From the NCBI RefSeq assembly GCF_001701025.1, contig NZ_CP016793.1, forward strand, positions 5,208,001-5,272,000: a stretch of 64,000 nucleotides of DNA. The letters run 5' to 3'. Below the pieces are notes generated by a model. The model saw only the letters and a program-made list of their open reading frames with translations. It was not told the origin of the DNA and did not search any database. This DNA comes from Lentzea guizhouensis. GTDB lineage: Bacteria > Actinomycetota > Actinomycetes > Mycobacteriales > Pseudonocardiaceae. Shown in pieces: positions 16,513 through 25,389 of the stretch. Made by a program: the position numbers and the translations under genes. The stretch's first letter is position 1; each line of letters begins with the position of its first letter.

Positions 16513-17586
16513 GTGAGAGCCCTGCTGGCAGTCGCCGCCCTGGCGGCAGCGGTCGTGGTCGCCCCGGCGTCCGCGGCCACCTCGTCCTACATCGTCGTGC
16601 TGAAGGACGGCGCCGTGGCGTCGTCCGCGGGCACGGTGGAACATCGGTACACCAGTGTCTTCAACGGCTACAGCGCGCGGCTGACCGCACGGCAGCTGCG
16701 CACCGTCCAGGCCGACCCGAACGTGTCCTATGTGGAGCGGGACGGGATCGTGCACGCCAGCGGCACGCAGCTCAACCCGCCGTGGGGACTCGACCGCATC
16801 GACCAGCGGGCCCTGCCGCTGGACCAGCGCTACGAGTACACCAGCACCGGCGCCGGCGTGAACATCTACGTCATCGACACCGGTCTGCGCGTGACGCACA
16901 CCGATTTCGGCGGACGTGCGCGCAACGGGTGGGACACCGTCGACAACGACGCGGTCGCCCAGGACGACAACGGCCACGGGACGCACGTCGCCGGCATCGC
17001 CGCGGGCACCAAGCACGGCGTGGCGAAGCGCGCGACCGTGTGGGGCGTGCGGGTGCTGAACGGTTCGGGCTCCGGCACGATCTCCGGCGTGATCGCGGGC
17101 GTGGACTGGGTGGCGCGCAACGCCGTCAAGCCCGCGGTGGCGAACATGTCGTTGGGCGGAGGCGCGTCCACGGCACTGGACGACGCCGTGCGCCGCGCGA
17201 TCGCCGCCGGTGTCTCGTTCACGGTCGCGGCGGGCGGCAGCAACACCGACCCCGCGAACTCCTCACCACAGCGTGTTTCCCAGGCGATCTGCGTGGGCGC
17301 GTCGACGCAGGCCGACACCAAGTCCTCGTCGTCGAACCACGGCCCGCTGGTGGACATCTGGGCGCCGGGTGTGGGCATTCCGTCCGCGTGGAACACCGGT
17401 GACACGGCGACCGCCACGCTGTCGGGCTCCTCGATGGCCGCTCCGCACGCGGCCGGTGTCGCGGCTCGGTACCTGCAGTTCAACAACGCGGCCACGCCCG
17501 CGCAGGTCGAGCACGCGCTGGTTACCACGGGCACTCCGGGAACACCACCCGTCACTCGTCTCCTCCACTGGCCGCCGTCGCTGTGA
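16513..17586 (+). CDS. Secreted S8 subtilase paralogue lacking the oxyanion-hole Asn
   Basis: Protein of 357 residues with a signal peptide ([21 protein letters not shown]), a shortened I9 propeptide and a full S8 domain. Asp122 (VIDTGLR), His155 (NGHGTHVAG) and Ser307 ([11 protein letters not shown]) are present. The conserved AAGNSN is AAGGSN here: Gly242 replaces the Asn that stabilises the oxyanion, which usually lowers subtilisin activity strongly. The Ser motif is also atypical (GSS for GTS). It may be a weak protease or a binding/decoy paralogue. GTG 16513 has GGAAAGG about 10 bp upstream. Confidence 0.88.
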   Translation: MRALLAVAALAAAVVVAPASAATSSYIVVLKDGAVASSAGTVEHRYTSVFNGYSARLTARQLRTVQADPNVSYVERDGIVHASGTQLNPPWGLDRIDQRALPLDQRYEYTSTGAGVNIYVIDTGLRVTHTDFGGRARNGWDTVDNDAVAQDDNGHGTHVAGIAAGTKHGVAKRATVWGVRVLNGSGSGTISGVIAGVDWVARNAVKPAVANMSLGGGASTALDDAVRRAIAAGVSFTVAAGGSNTDPANSSPQRVSQAICVGASTQADTKSSSSNHGPLVDIWAPGVGIPSAWNTGDTATATLSGSSMAAPHAAGVAARYLQFNNAATPAQVEHALVTTGTPGTPPVTRLLHWPPSL

Positions 17587-17634
17587 AAGTGAATTGTTCG
17601 GCAATGCAAGGCCGTCTTAATCTTTAGGACACCC

Positions 17635-17663
17635 TTGGCAGGAACCGGATCTCTCCCTAGCGT
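17635..17663 (+). promoter_or_regulatory. Candidate sigma-70-type promoter for subtilase gene 3
   Basis: TTGGCA (17635-17640), 17-bp spacer, TAGCGT (17658-17663), about 40 bp before the start codon. Good agreement with actinobacterial housekeeping promoters. Confidence 0.45.
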
Positions 17664-17704
17664 CGAAAGTGCTTCGTTCCCCTGCAAAGAACGGAATGCA
17701 CACC

Positions 17705-18874
17705 ATGACGCGAAAGATCCGGTTCCTGGCCGGTGCCGGTGTGGCGACGCTCGCCATGTCGGTTCTGATGGTCCCGTCGGCCTCCGCCGCCGAAGGCCAG
17801 GTCCTCGAGGCCGACGCCGCCGAGAAGGTCTCCGGCAGCTTCATCGTGAAGCTGAAGGAGGGCAAGGCCTCCGCCCAGTCGCTCGCTTCCCGCTTCGGCG
17901 CGAAGGTCGAGCGCAACTACGCCACCTTCGGCGGCTTCAACGTGAAGCTCTCGGAGAAGCAGGCGCGCATCCTCGCCGCCGACCCGTCGGTCGAGTACGT
18001 CGAGCAGGACCAGGTGTTCCACGTCCAGGCGACGCAGACGAACCCGCCGTCGTGGGGGCTCGACCGCATCGACCAGCGCAACCTGCCGCTCAACAGCTCC
18101 TACAGCTACACCTCGACCGGCTCCGGCGTCAGCGCCTACGTCGTCGACACCGGTGTGCGCATCAGCCACAGCACGTTCGGCGGCCGCGCTGTCAACGGCT
18201 ACGACGCCGTGGACAACGACAACGTCGCGCAGGACGGCCACGGCCACGGCACGCACGTCGCCGGCACCATCGCGGGCTCGCAGTACGGCGTGGCCAAGGC
18301 CGCGCGCGTCGTCGCCGTCCGCGTGCTGAACAACTCCGGCTCCGGCACCACCGCGCAGGTCGTCGCCGGCATCGACTGGGTCGGCAACAACGCCGTCAAG
18401 CCCGCCGTCGCCAACCTGTCGCTGGGTGGTGGCGTCAGCACCGCGATCGACAACGCGACCCGCAGCGCCATCGCCAAGGGCGTGACCTTCGCGGTCGCGG
18501 CCGGCAACTCGAACGCCAACGCCTCCGGCTTCTCCCCGGCCCGCGTGGCCGAGGCGATCACCGTCGGCGCCACCGACCGCAACGACGCCCGCGCGTCCTA
18601 CTCGAACTTCGGCGCGGTGCTCGACATCTTCGCGCCGGGCTCGTCCATCACCTCGTCGTGGAGCACCTCCGACACGGCGACCAGCACCATCTCGGGCACC
18701 TCGATGGCCACCCCGCACGTCGCGGGCGCGGCCGCCAGGTACCTGTCCACCAACCGCGCCGCCACGCCGGCCCAGGTCGCCTCGTACCTGGTCGCGCAGT
18801 CGACGCCGTCGAAGGTCACGAACCCGGGCTCGGGTTCGCCGAACCGCCTGCTGTACCTCGCGCCGACCGCGTGA
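17705..18874 (+). CDS. Secreted S8 (subtilisin/proteinase K-like) serine protease, intact copy
   Basis: Protein of 389 residues: signal peptide to about residue 27 (MVPSASA), I9 propeptide (SGSFIVKLKEGKASAQ to VEYVEQDQVF), then the peptidase domain beginning [17 protein letters not shown]. The catalytic triad is Asp148, His181 and Ser333 (GTSMATPHVAG); the oxyanion Asn268 is present in AAGNSN. It is expected to be exported by Sec, self-process and act as an alkaline extracellular protease. It is the only member of the tandem trio with every key residue in one frame. ATG 17696 is a possible alternative start. A perfect palindromic terminator follows. Confidence 0.93.
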   Translation: MTRKIRFLAGAGVATLAMSVLMVPSASAAEGQVLEADAAEKVSGSFIVKLKEGKASAQSLASRFGAKVERNYATFGGFNVKLSEKQARILAADPSVEYVEQDQVFHVQATQTNPPSWGLDRIDQRNLPLNSSYSYTSTGSGVSAYVVDTGVRISHSTFGGRAVNGYDAVDNDNVAQDGHGHGTHVAGTIAGSQYGVAKAARVVAVRVLNNSGSGTTAQVVAGIDWVGNNAVKPAVANLSLGGGVSTAIDNATRSAIAKGVTFAVAAGNSNANASGFSPARVAEAITVGATDRNDARASYSNFGAVLDIFAPGSSITSSWSTSDTATSTISGTSMATPHVAGAAARYLSTNRAATPAQVASYLVAQSTPSKVTNPGSGSPNRLLYLAPTA

Positions 18875-18890
18875 GCTGAGCTCTGAGGGG

Positions 18891-18916
18891 AAGGCCGCGA
18901 CTCGAGTCGCGGCCTT
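18891..18916 (+). terminator. Palindromic hairpin terminator after the subtilase array
   Basis: A 26-bp perfect palindrome, AAGGCCGCGACTC and its complement, 17 bp after the stop codon, followed by TCTCCGTTT. Strong stem, weak T-tract, as is common in high-GC actinobacteria. Confidence 0.8.
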
Positions 18917-18931
18917 CTCCGTTTCCGGCTC

Positions 18932-18937
18932 TAGTCT
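18932..18937 (+). promoter_or_regulatory. -10 element TAGTCT of a leaderless promoter
   Basis: Ends exactly 7 nt before the GTG of the HEAT-repeat gene, with no Shine-Dalgarno sequence between; a transcript would start at or next to the start codon. Confidence 0.55.
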
Positions 18938-18944
18938 TTGCTCC

Positions 18945-20633
18945 GTGCTCGACGAGCTGGAGACCATCCCGTGGGAACGGCTGGAACACAACCGCGGGAC
19001 GGCGGAGAACGTGCCGGAGTTGTTGCGAGCCGCCCGCACCTCGGTCGAACCGTGGGCAGAGCTGGACGACTGCCTGTTCCACCAGGGCGGGTGGGTCTGT
19101 CCGGCGGCGCGGGCGGCGTTGCCGTTCACGGTGGAGCTGGCGTCGTCGGCTTCCGTGCCGGGGCGCGTGTCGTCGTTGCGGCTCATCGGGCACATCGCGG
19201 AGGTCGCGGGTGTGGCGGAGGCGGAGTTCGTCGACGACGGGTGGCCGGCCGAGTGGGCACGGGCGCTGCCGCGGTTGGTGGACCTGGCCGCCGACCCCGA
19301 TCCCGGTGTGCGGTCGGGGGCGTTGTGGGCGCTGGGGTGCGGTGGCGGGCCCGTCGCGCCCGGGCTGGTGGCGCGGTGGGACGTCGAGACCGATCCGGCG
19401 GTGCGGCTCGACCTGGTGCTGACGCTGGGGAAGCTCGCGCCGCAGTGGGTCCGGGAGCTCCGTGGTGACGACCCGCAGGTCCGGTTGGCGGCCGCCTGTG
19501 CGTCGGGCTCGCCGGCGGTGGAGGAGTTCCTGCCAGGGCTGCGGGCGGATCTGTCGGTGTGGAGCGGAACGGTGTGGGTCGGCGGGCCGGCGCGGGTCCT
19601 GGGCCTCGTGAGGGAGGCGTTGGAGGACCGGCCGGCGGAGCACGCGGCGGTGCTGACCGGGTTCGAGCCCGCGGACGACGAGCTGCGCCGCGGACAGCTG
19701 ACTGCGCTCGGCGAGCTGCTGACGCGGTGGCGTTCGCCGGTCGCGACGGTGCTGCCGCTGCTCGGTGAGCGGTTGCGGGACCCGTCGGCGCGGGTGCGGT
19801 GGACCGCGTTGCACCTGCTGGGTTCCGTGCGGGCCGCGGGGTACGCCGACGACGTCGCGGCGTTGCTGGAGGACGAGACGCCGGTCGGAAGGCAACGGCA
19901 GTTCGTCGGGGACGCGGCGGCCTGGGCGTTGACGCGGTTCGGGCGGCCGGTGCCGGACCTGGTGGCGCGGCTGGACAGGTTCGGCGATGTCGAGCAGTTC
20001 TTCTCCGCGGCGGTGTACGTGCCGTGGTTGCCGGCGGCGCACGAGGTGCTGCAGCCGTTGCGGGACTTCGGTCTGGTGCCCGCGGTGCTGGACCGGCTGG
20101 CCGCGGCCTCCGGGTTCCGGCGCACCAACTTCATCGCTCTCCTGGGCTCGTGGGGTGTGCCGGAGGCGGCGCCGGTGCTGTCCGAGCTCGCCGCCGGTGA
20201 GCCCGTGGCGGCGTGGGCGTGGTGGCGGTGCGGCGGGCCGGCGGAGCTGATCGCCGCCGCCAAGGTCACCCACCAGACGGTGAAGTGGTTGGGGGACATC
20301 GGTTCCACGGCGGCTGCACACGTGTCGCTGCTGCCGTTGGACGAGCCGGACGACTGGATGCGGGTGGCGACGCGGCGGGCGCGGTGGCGGATGACCGGCG
20401 AGGTGGGGGATCTTGTGCCGGTGTGCACCGAGGTGCTGTCCGGACTGGACGACGGGCGGTTCCTGCCGGTGATGGTGCCGGCGGCGCAGGCGTTGGCCGA
20501 GGTCGGGGAACGGCCGGAGGTGCTGGTGCGGGCGCTGGCGTCGGACCGGCGGTGGGCGTCGTCCGGTGGGTGGCGGGCGTTCGACCAGGACGAGCGGCTG
20601 CGGGCGGTGCTAGAGGACCCGATCCGCGACTGA
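18945..20633 (+). CDS. HEAT-repeat protein
   Basis: Protein of 562 residues made of degenerate helical HEAT/armadillo units, for example LVDLAADPDPGVRSGALWALG, LRDPSARVRWTALHLLGSV and VPEAAPVLSELAAGEPVAAWAWW. No enzymatic motif, signal or membrane segment is visible; these scaffolds usually mediate protein binding. Many actinomycetes carry such proteins without assigned function. The GTG start sits 7 nt after a -10 box, implying a leaderless mRNA. The 3' end overlaps the convergent small membrane-protein gene by 24 bp. Confidence 0.8.
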   Translation: MLDELETIPWERLEHNRGTAENVPELLRAARTSVEPWAELDDCLFHQGGWVCPAARAALPFTVELASSASVPGRVSSLRLIGHIAEVAGVAEAEFVDDGWPAEWARALPRLVDLAADPDPGVRSGALWALGCGGGPVAPGLVARWDVETDPAVRLDLVLTLGKLAPQWVRELRGDDPQVRLAAACASGSPAVEEFLPGLRADLSVWSGTVWVGGPARVLGLVREALEDRPAEHAAVLTGFEPADDELRRGQLTALGELLTRWRSPVATVLPLLGERLRDPSARVRWTALHLLGSVRAAGYADDVAALLEDETPVGRQRQFVGDAAAWALTRFGRPVPDLVARLDRFGDVEQFFSAAVYVPWLPAAHEVLQPLRDFGLVPAVLDRLAAASGFRRTNFIALLGSWGVPEAAPVLSELAAGEPVAAWAWWRCGGPAELIAAAKVTHQTVKWLGDIGSTAAAHVSLLPLDEPDDWMRVATRRARWRMTGEVGDLVPVCTEVLSGLDDGRFLPVMVPAAQALAEVGERPEVLVRALASDRRWASSGGWRAFDQDERLRAVLEDPIRD

Positions 20634-20897
20634 CAGCGAGACCAGGTACGTGCCGAGGATCAACGCCGCCCCGAGCCACGGCCAGTACGCGCGGGGCCGC
20701 TGCAAGGCGCGGAACCACGTCGCGAAGGTGGCCGCCAGACCGAACACGACGGGTGCGACGAAGGAGAGGACCAGCGGGACCTGGCAGGTGCCGCTGCACG
20801 TCGTGGTGGGCGTGAAGCCGAGGATGCCGAAGAACATCACGAACACGGCGGCGCCGAACAGCACGAGCATGCCCAGCAGGGCGACCACGATCCGCAT
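20610..20897 (-). CDS. Small membrane protein, three predicted helices
   Basis: A 95-residue hydrophobic protein with helices at about residues 3-27 (VVALLGMLVLFGAAVFVMFF), 42-62 (PLVLSFVAPVVFGLAATFATW) and 71-90 (YWPWLGAALILGTYLVSL), plus a Cys pair CSGTC in the first loop on one face. Family not recognised. It is convergent with the HEAT-repeat gene. The coding potential is supported by hydropathy, not by a known domain. Confidence 0.65.
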   Translation of the reverse strand: MRIVVALLGMLVLFGAAVFVMFFGILGFTPTTTCSGTCQVPLVLSFVAPVVFGLAATFATWFRALQRPRAYWPWLGAALILGTYLVSLSVADRVL

Positions 20898-20970
20898 GAG
20901 CCTGCACGCTAGTGGTGTGGCTCAGCACGTTGCCGGGGGAATTCGCGGTCAGACCGGTGGATCGTGGTGT

Positions 20971-21013
20971 CGCCCCCACGTCTTCATACTGGATGTATGG
21001 GGGCGTGGGGGCG
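20971..21013. promoter_or_regulatory. Nested stem-loop upstream of aspS
   Basis: Outer 10-bp perfect arms CGCCCCCACG / CGTGGGGGCG enclose an inner palindrome CATAC-TGGAT-GTATG (20985-20999). The inner element also resembles a -10 (CATACT) 6 nt before an ATG at 20997 that opens a 12-codon reading frame (MGAWGRRREVPC). It lies 170 bp before aspS in a 284-bp gap that otherwise shows only a possible aspS -10, TAGCCT, at 21137-21142. Confidence 0.45.
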
Positions 21014-21181
21014 GCGCCGCGAGGTGCCCTGCTGAGCGTGGATCACCTCGCCAAGGTGCTGAGTCGCGCCACTGGCCAACGGTGATCACTTCCGCCGGCG
21101 AAAAGCCCTGCGTGAAATTCTGTCGGTGCGGCCAGCTAGCCTTGACGGAAAAGCTGACGTCATCTACAAGGAGCCACCACC

Positions 21182-22957
21182 GTGTTGCGCACGCACGAGG
21201 CCGGGTCACTCCGGGCCGAGCACGCCGGGCAGTCCGTCACCCTCACCGGGTGGGTCGCTCGCCGGCGGGATCACGGCGGTGTCATCTTCATCGACCTGCG
21301 TGACGCGAGCGGCGTGGCCCAGGTCGTGTTCCGCGAGGGCGAGATGGCCGAGCGCGCGCACCGGTTGCGCAGCGAGTACGTCATCAAGGTCACCGGCGAG
21401 GTGAGCAAGCGGCCGGAGGGCAGCGAGAACCCCGAGCTGCCCACGGGTGCGATCGAGGTCTACGTGAGCGACCTCGAGGTGCTCAACGAGGCCGCGCCGC
21501 TGCCGTTCCAGGTCGAGAGCGACGTCGAGCCGGGTGAGGAGGCGCGTCTCAAGCACCGCTACCTCGACCTGCGCCGCGCCACCCCGGCCAAGGCCATCCG
21601 GCTGCGCAGCGAGGTCAGCCGCATCGCCCGCGAGGTGCTGCACTCCGAGAAGTTCGTCGAGGTCGAGACCCCGACCCTGACCCGGTCGACGCCCGAGGGC
21701 GCGCGTGACTTCCTGGTGCCCGCCCGCCTGCGTCCCGGTTCCTGGTACGCGCTGCCGCAGTCGCCGCAGCTGTTCAAGCAGCTGCTGATGGTCGGTGGCC
21801 TGGAGCGGTACTACCAGATCGCGCGCTGCTACCGCGACGAGGACTTCCGCGCCGACCGCCAGCCGGAGTTCACCCAGCTCGACATCGAGATGAGCTTCGT
21901 CGAGCAGGACGACGTCATCGCGCTCACCGAGAAGCTGCTGGCCGCCATCTGGAAGGAGACCAAGGGCGTCGAGCTGCCGCTGCCGTTCCGCCGCATCTCC
22001 TACGCCGAGGCGATGGCGAAGTACGGCTCCGACAAGCCGGACCTGCGCTTCGACCTGGAGCTGACCGAGCTCACCGAGTACTTCAAGGACACGACGTTCC
22101 GCGTGTTCCAGGCGCCGTACGTCGGTGCCGTCGTCATGCCCGGCGGCGCCTCGCAGCCCCGCCGCACGCTCGACGGCTGGCAGGAGTTCGCCAAGCAGCG
22201 CGGGCACAAGGGCCTCGCCTACGTGCTGGTGGGCGAGGACGGCACGCTGGGCGGCCCGGTCGCGAAGAACCTCACCGACGCCGAGCGCGACGGCCTGGCC
22301 AAGGCCGTGGGCGCCAACCCCGGCGACTGCATCTTCTTCGCCGCCGGTGAGGCCCGCGACGCCCGTGCCCTGCTCGGCGCCGCCCGCGTGGAGATCGCCA
22401 GCCGCGTGCAGCTGATCGACGAGAACGCCTGGGCCTTCGCCTGGGTCGTCGACTTCCCGATGTTCGAGGCCGTCGACAAGCTCGAGGCGGGCGACGTCGC
22501 GGTCGGCGGCGGCAAGTGGACCGCGCTGCACCACGCGTTCACCTCGCCGACCCCGGAGTGGGTCGACAACTTCGAGTCCGACCCCGGCAACGCGCTGGCC
22601 TACGCCTACGACGTGATCCTCAACGGCAACGAGCTCGGCGGCGGCTCCATCCGTATCCACCGGGCCGACGTGCAGCAGCGCGCGTTCAACGTCATGGGCA
22701 TCGGCGCCGAGGAGGCGCAGGAGAAGTTCGGCTTCCTGCTCGACGCGTTCAAGTACGGCGCCCCGCCCCACGGCGGCATCGCGCTGGGCTGGGACCGCCT
22801 GTGCATGCTGCTCGCGGGTGTCGACTCGATCCGCGAGGTGATCGCGTTCCCGAAGAGCGGCGGCGGGTTCGACCCGTTGACCGCGGCTCCGGCGCCGATC
22901 ACGGCGTTGCAGCGCAAGGAAGCGGGCGTGGACGCGAAGCCGGACCAGAAGGGCTGA
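21182..22957 (+). CDS. aspS: Aspartate--tRNA ligase
   Basis: Class II aminoacyl-tRNA synthetase of 591 residues, the usual length of bacterial AspRS. The N-terminal OB fold reads [21 protein letters not shown]. The catalytic core has motif 2 [20 protein letters not shown] and motif 3 near [15 protein letters not shown]; the bacterial GAD insertion lies between. It charges tRNA-Asp with aspartate; in actinobacteria lacking AsnRS the enzyme is commonly non-discriminating and also serves GatCAB, but this cannot be decided here. The GTG start has AAGGAG at 21168-21173. Confidence 0.97.
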   Translation: MLRTHEAGSLRAEHAGQSVTLTGWVARRRDHGGVIFIDLRDASGVAQVVFREGEMAERAHRLRSEYVIKVTGEVSKRPEGSENPELPTGAIEVYVSDLEVLNEAAPLPFQVESDVEPGEEARLKHRYLDLRRATPAKAIRLRSEVSRIAREVLHSEKFVEVETPTLTRSTPEGARDFLVPARLRPGSWYALPQSPQLFKQLLMVGGLERYYQIARCYRDEDFRADRQPEFTQLDIEMSFVEQDDVIALTEKLLAAIWKETKGVELPLPFRRISYAEAMAKYGSDKPDLRFDLELTELTEYFKDTTFRVFQAPYVGAVVMPGGASQPRRTLDGWQEFAKQRGHKGLAYVLVGEDGTLGGPVAKNLTDAERDGLAKAVGANPGDCIFFAAGEARDARALLGAARVEIASRVQLIDENAWAFAWVVDFPMFEAVDKLEAGDVAVGGGKWTALHHAFTSPTPEWVDNFESDPGNALAYAYDVILNGNELGGGSIRIHRADVQQRAFNVMGIGAEEAQEKFGFLLDAFKYGAPPHGGIALGWDRLCMLLAGVDSIREVIAFPKSGGGFDPLTAAPAPITALQRKEAGVDAKPDQKG

Positions 22958-23323
22958 GCCGGGCCGGGAGTGGCGCGGTTTGGCCGATCCTCACAACCCG
23001 TGCGGGACCGAACAAACCGCCCACATCGCCCCACCGGGAGAAAGATCGTCCGGCGGGGCAACCTCCCACCCACCCGCACGCGTTTCTCACAGCATGGGAC
23101 CGGTTCGCCCGATCGAGCAGCTACTTGATCGGTATTGACGCGTGAGTCAACAACTGGGGTGTTGATCGGCCCGTACCGAGCAACGGATGGTGTTTCCACA
23201 CGTCCACAGCTCGGAGGGGGATCCGGAAACGGCCGGAGCCGTTGTCAACCGGTGGTGGTGGTCGCCGCTTGGCCGGATTAGCGTCGGTCGGGCTCACGGA
23301 CATGGGGAGTAGGGTCGGAGGGG
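22958..23323. other. Intergenic region between aspS and the APH-like gene
   Basis: 366 bp without a supported gene. It contains the inverted repeat TTGAC-N6-GTCAA (23135-23150), a repeated TTGATCGG just before and after it, and at the right end TAGGGT (23310-23315), 8 nt before the next ATG. No terminator, RNA gene or mobile-element trace is visible. Confidence 0.5.
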
Positions 23324-24496
23324 ATGAGCGTGGAGATCACCGCGGGCCCTCCCGACACGACTTCACCGGAGATCGTCGAAGCTGTCGAGGCTGCCGAGCG
23401 GGTACTGACCAGGCGACTGGGCGCGACGGTGCGCCTCGCGGACCCCGAGGCTCTCGGGGGTACCGGTCGTTCCGTCGTCATCCGGGTCAGAGTGGCTTCC
23501 TCGCCGTTCTCCATGCCCCGCACGCTGGTGGTGAAGCGCTACCCGCCGGCGGCCGGTGACCGTGACCCGTGGGCCCACGAGGCGGTCAGCCACCAGCTGC
23601 TGACGGCGTTGCCGGCCGAGGAGCGGGCCACGCCCGAGCTGTTCGCGCACGACGGCACGTCCAGGCTGGTCGTGCTGGAGGACCTCGGGCGGGCGCCACG
23701 CCTCTCCGAGAAGCTGCACGGCAAGGACGCGCGGGTCGCCGAGCGCGGGCTGCTCTCCTGGGCGCACGCCATGGGGCGGTTGCACGCCACGACGGCCGGG
23801 CGGGACGCGGACTTCGACGCGTTGATGCGCAGGGCCGGGGCGCAGTGCTGCCAGGACCCCATCGCGGTCGACGTGCACGCGGCGCTCGCCGGGTTACCGG
23901 GACTGCTGAACACCGAGCTCAGCGTCGAGACGTCCACGCAGGCCGTCGAGTTCGCGGCCGCGGCGGCCAAGGCGTTCAGCACGTCGCGGCGCAGGGCGTT
24001 CAGCCCGTCGACGTCGTGCCCGGACAACCACCTGGTCACCTCGCGCGGCGTGCGGTTCGTGGACTTCGAGGGCGGGTGCGTCCGCGACATCGTGTTCGAC
24101 GCGGCCTGCCTGCGGGTGCCGTTCCCGTCGTGCTGGTGCGGGTGGGGGCTGCCGCCGGGCATGTCGGAGGCCATGGTCGCCGCCTGGCGGGCCGAGGTCG
24201 GGTCGGTGTGGCCGGAGATGGACGACGACGCCGTGCTCTTGCCGCGGCTGCTGGAGGCCCAGCTGCTGTGGGTGTGGCTCGCGACGTGGCGGGCGCTGTC
24301 CAAGCCGATGCCGAGCGTCAGCAACGCGCCGCCGCGCAGTGTCGTGCTCGCCGGGCGGTGGGTGCGGCTGCGGGCCGACGCGCTCGTGCTGGGGGAGAAG
24401 ACCGTGGCGTCGCACGCGGACGCGGTGATCGGGGCGCTGGTCGACCGCTACGGGTCTGAGGTGCTCGAACTCCCTCTTTACCCTGCATTTCGCTGA
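23324..24496 (+). CDS. Aminoglycoside-phosphotransferase-fold protein with altered catalytic loop
   Basis: Protein of 390 residues with an APH/choline-kinase-like layout: N-lobe Lys in TLVVKRYPP, hinge RLVVLEDLG, and a C-lobe loop SPSTSCPDNHLV followed by GVRFVDFEGG. Relatives usually have SPGDxCPDN, where the Asp is the catalytic base; here Ser-Thr occupies the Gly-Asp position, while the metal-binding Asn (PDN) and the DFE acid are kept. It may be a pseudokinase or use another residue. Both a TAGGGT -10 (8 nt upstream) and a GGAGGGG lie before ATG 23324. Substrate unknown. Confidence 0.8.
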   Translation: MSVEITAGPPDTTSPEIVEAVEAAERVLTRRLGATVRLADPEALGGTGRSVVIRVRVASSPFSMPRTLVVKRYPPAAGDRDPWAHEAVSHQLLTALPAEERATPELFAHDGTSRLVVLEDLGRAPRLSEKLHGKDARVAERGLLSWAHAMGRLHATTAGRDADFDALMRRAGAQCCQDPIAVDVHAALAGLPGLLNTELSVETSTQAVEFAAAAAKAFSTSRRRAFSPSTSCPDNHLVTSRGVRFVDFEGGCVRDIVFDAACLRVPFPSCWCGWGLPPGMSEAMVAAWRAEVGSVWPEMDDDAVLLPRLLEAQLLWVWLATWRALSKPMPSVSNAPPRSVVLAGRWVRLRADALVLGEKTVASHADAVIGALVDRYGSEVLELPLYPAFR

Positions 24497-24549
24497 ACGG
24501 TTCCCACACGGTCATTCCGAGATCACCGGGCCAGAAGATCCTGGGGAAC

Positions 24550-25389
24550 GTGCTGGTGCTACTCGGTGACTCGACAGCGGTGGGGATCGGCGACCTCGTA
24601 CCCGGCGGTTGGCGCGGCTTCGGCCCCATCATGTCGTCCGCGTACGAGGACAACGGCTACCGCAACTTCGCCGTCTCCGGTGCGCGGCTCGCGGACGTCC
24701 GGCGCCTGCAGCTGCCGCTCGCGCTGAAGCACCGGCCCAAGGCCGCCGTGGTCATCGCCGGCGTCAACGACACGCTGCGCTCGGACTTCTCGGCGCGCCA
24801 GATGCACAACGACCTCGACCACATCTGCCGCGAGCTGACGGCCGCGGGCTGCTCGGTGGTGACCGTGCGGTTCCACGACCAGGGCCGGGTGTTCAAGCTC
24901 CCCGGCCGGCTGCGGCGGGTGCTCAAGAGCCGCATCGACGAGCTCAACCAGGTCGTCGACGTCGTCGTGGCCCGGCACGGGATCCGCTGCGTCGACCTGC
25001 ACACCCTGCCCGGCGCCTACGAGCTGGGGACGTGGGCGGTCGACCGGCTGCACCCGTCCGAGCTCGGGCACCGCATGCTGGCCAGGGCGTTCGCGGGCGA
25101 GCTGACCGCGTGCGGGCACCGGTTCGGCGAGGTCAGCCTGGAGTGCTCCGGCGGCCGCGAGCTGACCGTGTGGCACCACGTGGCGTGGTTGCTGGTCAAG
25201 GGCGTTCCGTGGCTGTTCCGGCGTGGCGCCGACCTGCTGCCGCTGCTGTGGGGCGAGAGCTCAGACCCGCAGCGAGACGGTGAACGCGGTCTGCCCTGGG
25301 ACGCTCTGCACGGACACCTCGCCATCATGCGCGCCGACGACGGCGGCCACGATGGACAACCCCAGCCCCGTGCTGCCGGCGGCGCGTGA
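24550..25389 (+). CDS. SGNH/GDSL-type hydrolase
   Basis: Protein of 279 residues with the four SGNH blocks: LLGDSTAVG (Ser nucleophile), NFAVSGARL, VIAGVNDTL, and VDRLHPSELGHRMLA (Asp/His). These enzymes are esterases or acyl-transfer hydrolases; no signal peptide is evident. The last ~45 residues extend 129 bp into the convergent kinase gene and look like read-through of non-family sequence after LLWGESS, so an original stop may have been lost. GTG 24556 is an alternative start. Confidence 0.82.
   Translation: MLVLLGDSTAVGIGDLVPGGWRGFGPIMSSAYEDNGYRNFAVSGARLADVRRLQLPLALKHRPKAAVVIAGVNDTLRSDFSARQMHNDLDHICRELTAAGCSVVTVRFHDQGRVFKLPGRLRRVLKSRIDELNQVVDVVVARHGIRCVDLHTLPGAYELGTWAVDRLHPSELGHRMLARAFAGELTACGHRFGEVSLECSGGRELTVWHHVAWLLVKGVPWLFRRGADLLPLLWGESSDPQRDGERGLPWDALHGHLAIMRADDGGHDGQPQPRAAGGA

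Noticed and set aside
17657..20428. Very long minus-strand open frame of about 920 codons across subtilase 3 and the HEAT gene
   Set aside because: Ser/Arg/Pro-rich, no start context, no motif, and covers two well-supported genes on the plus strand.
20898..21181. T-box riboswitch in front of aspS
   Set aside because: No specifier loop, T-box sequence or antiterminator could be found; only a simple nested stem-loop.
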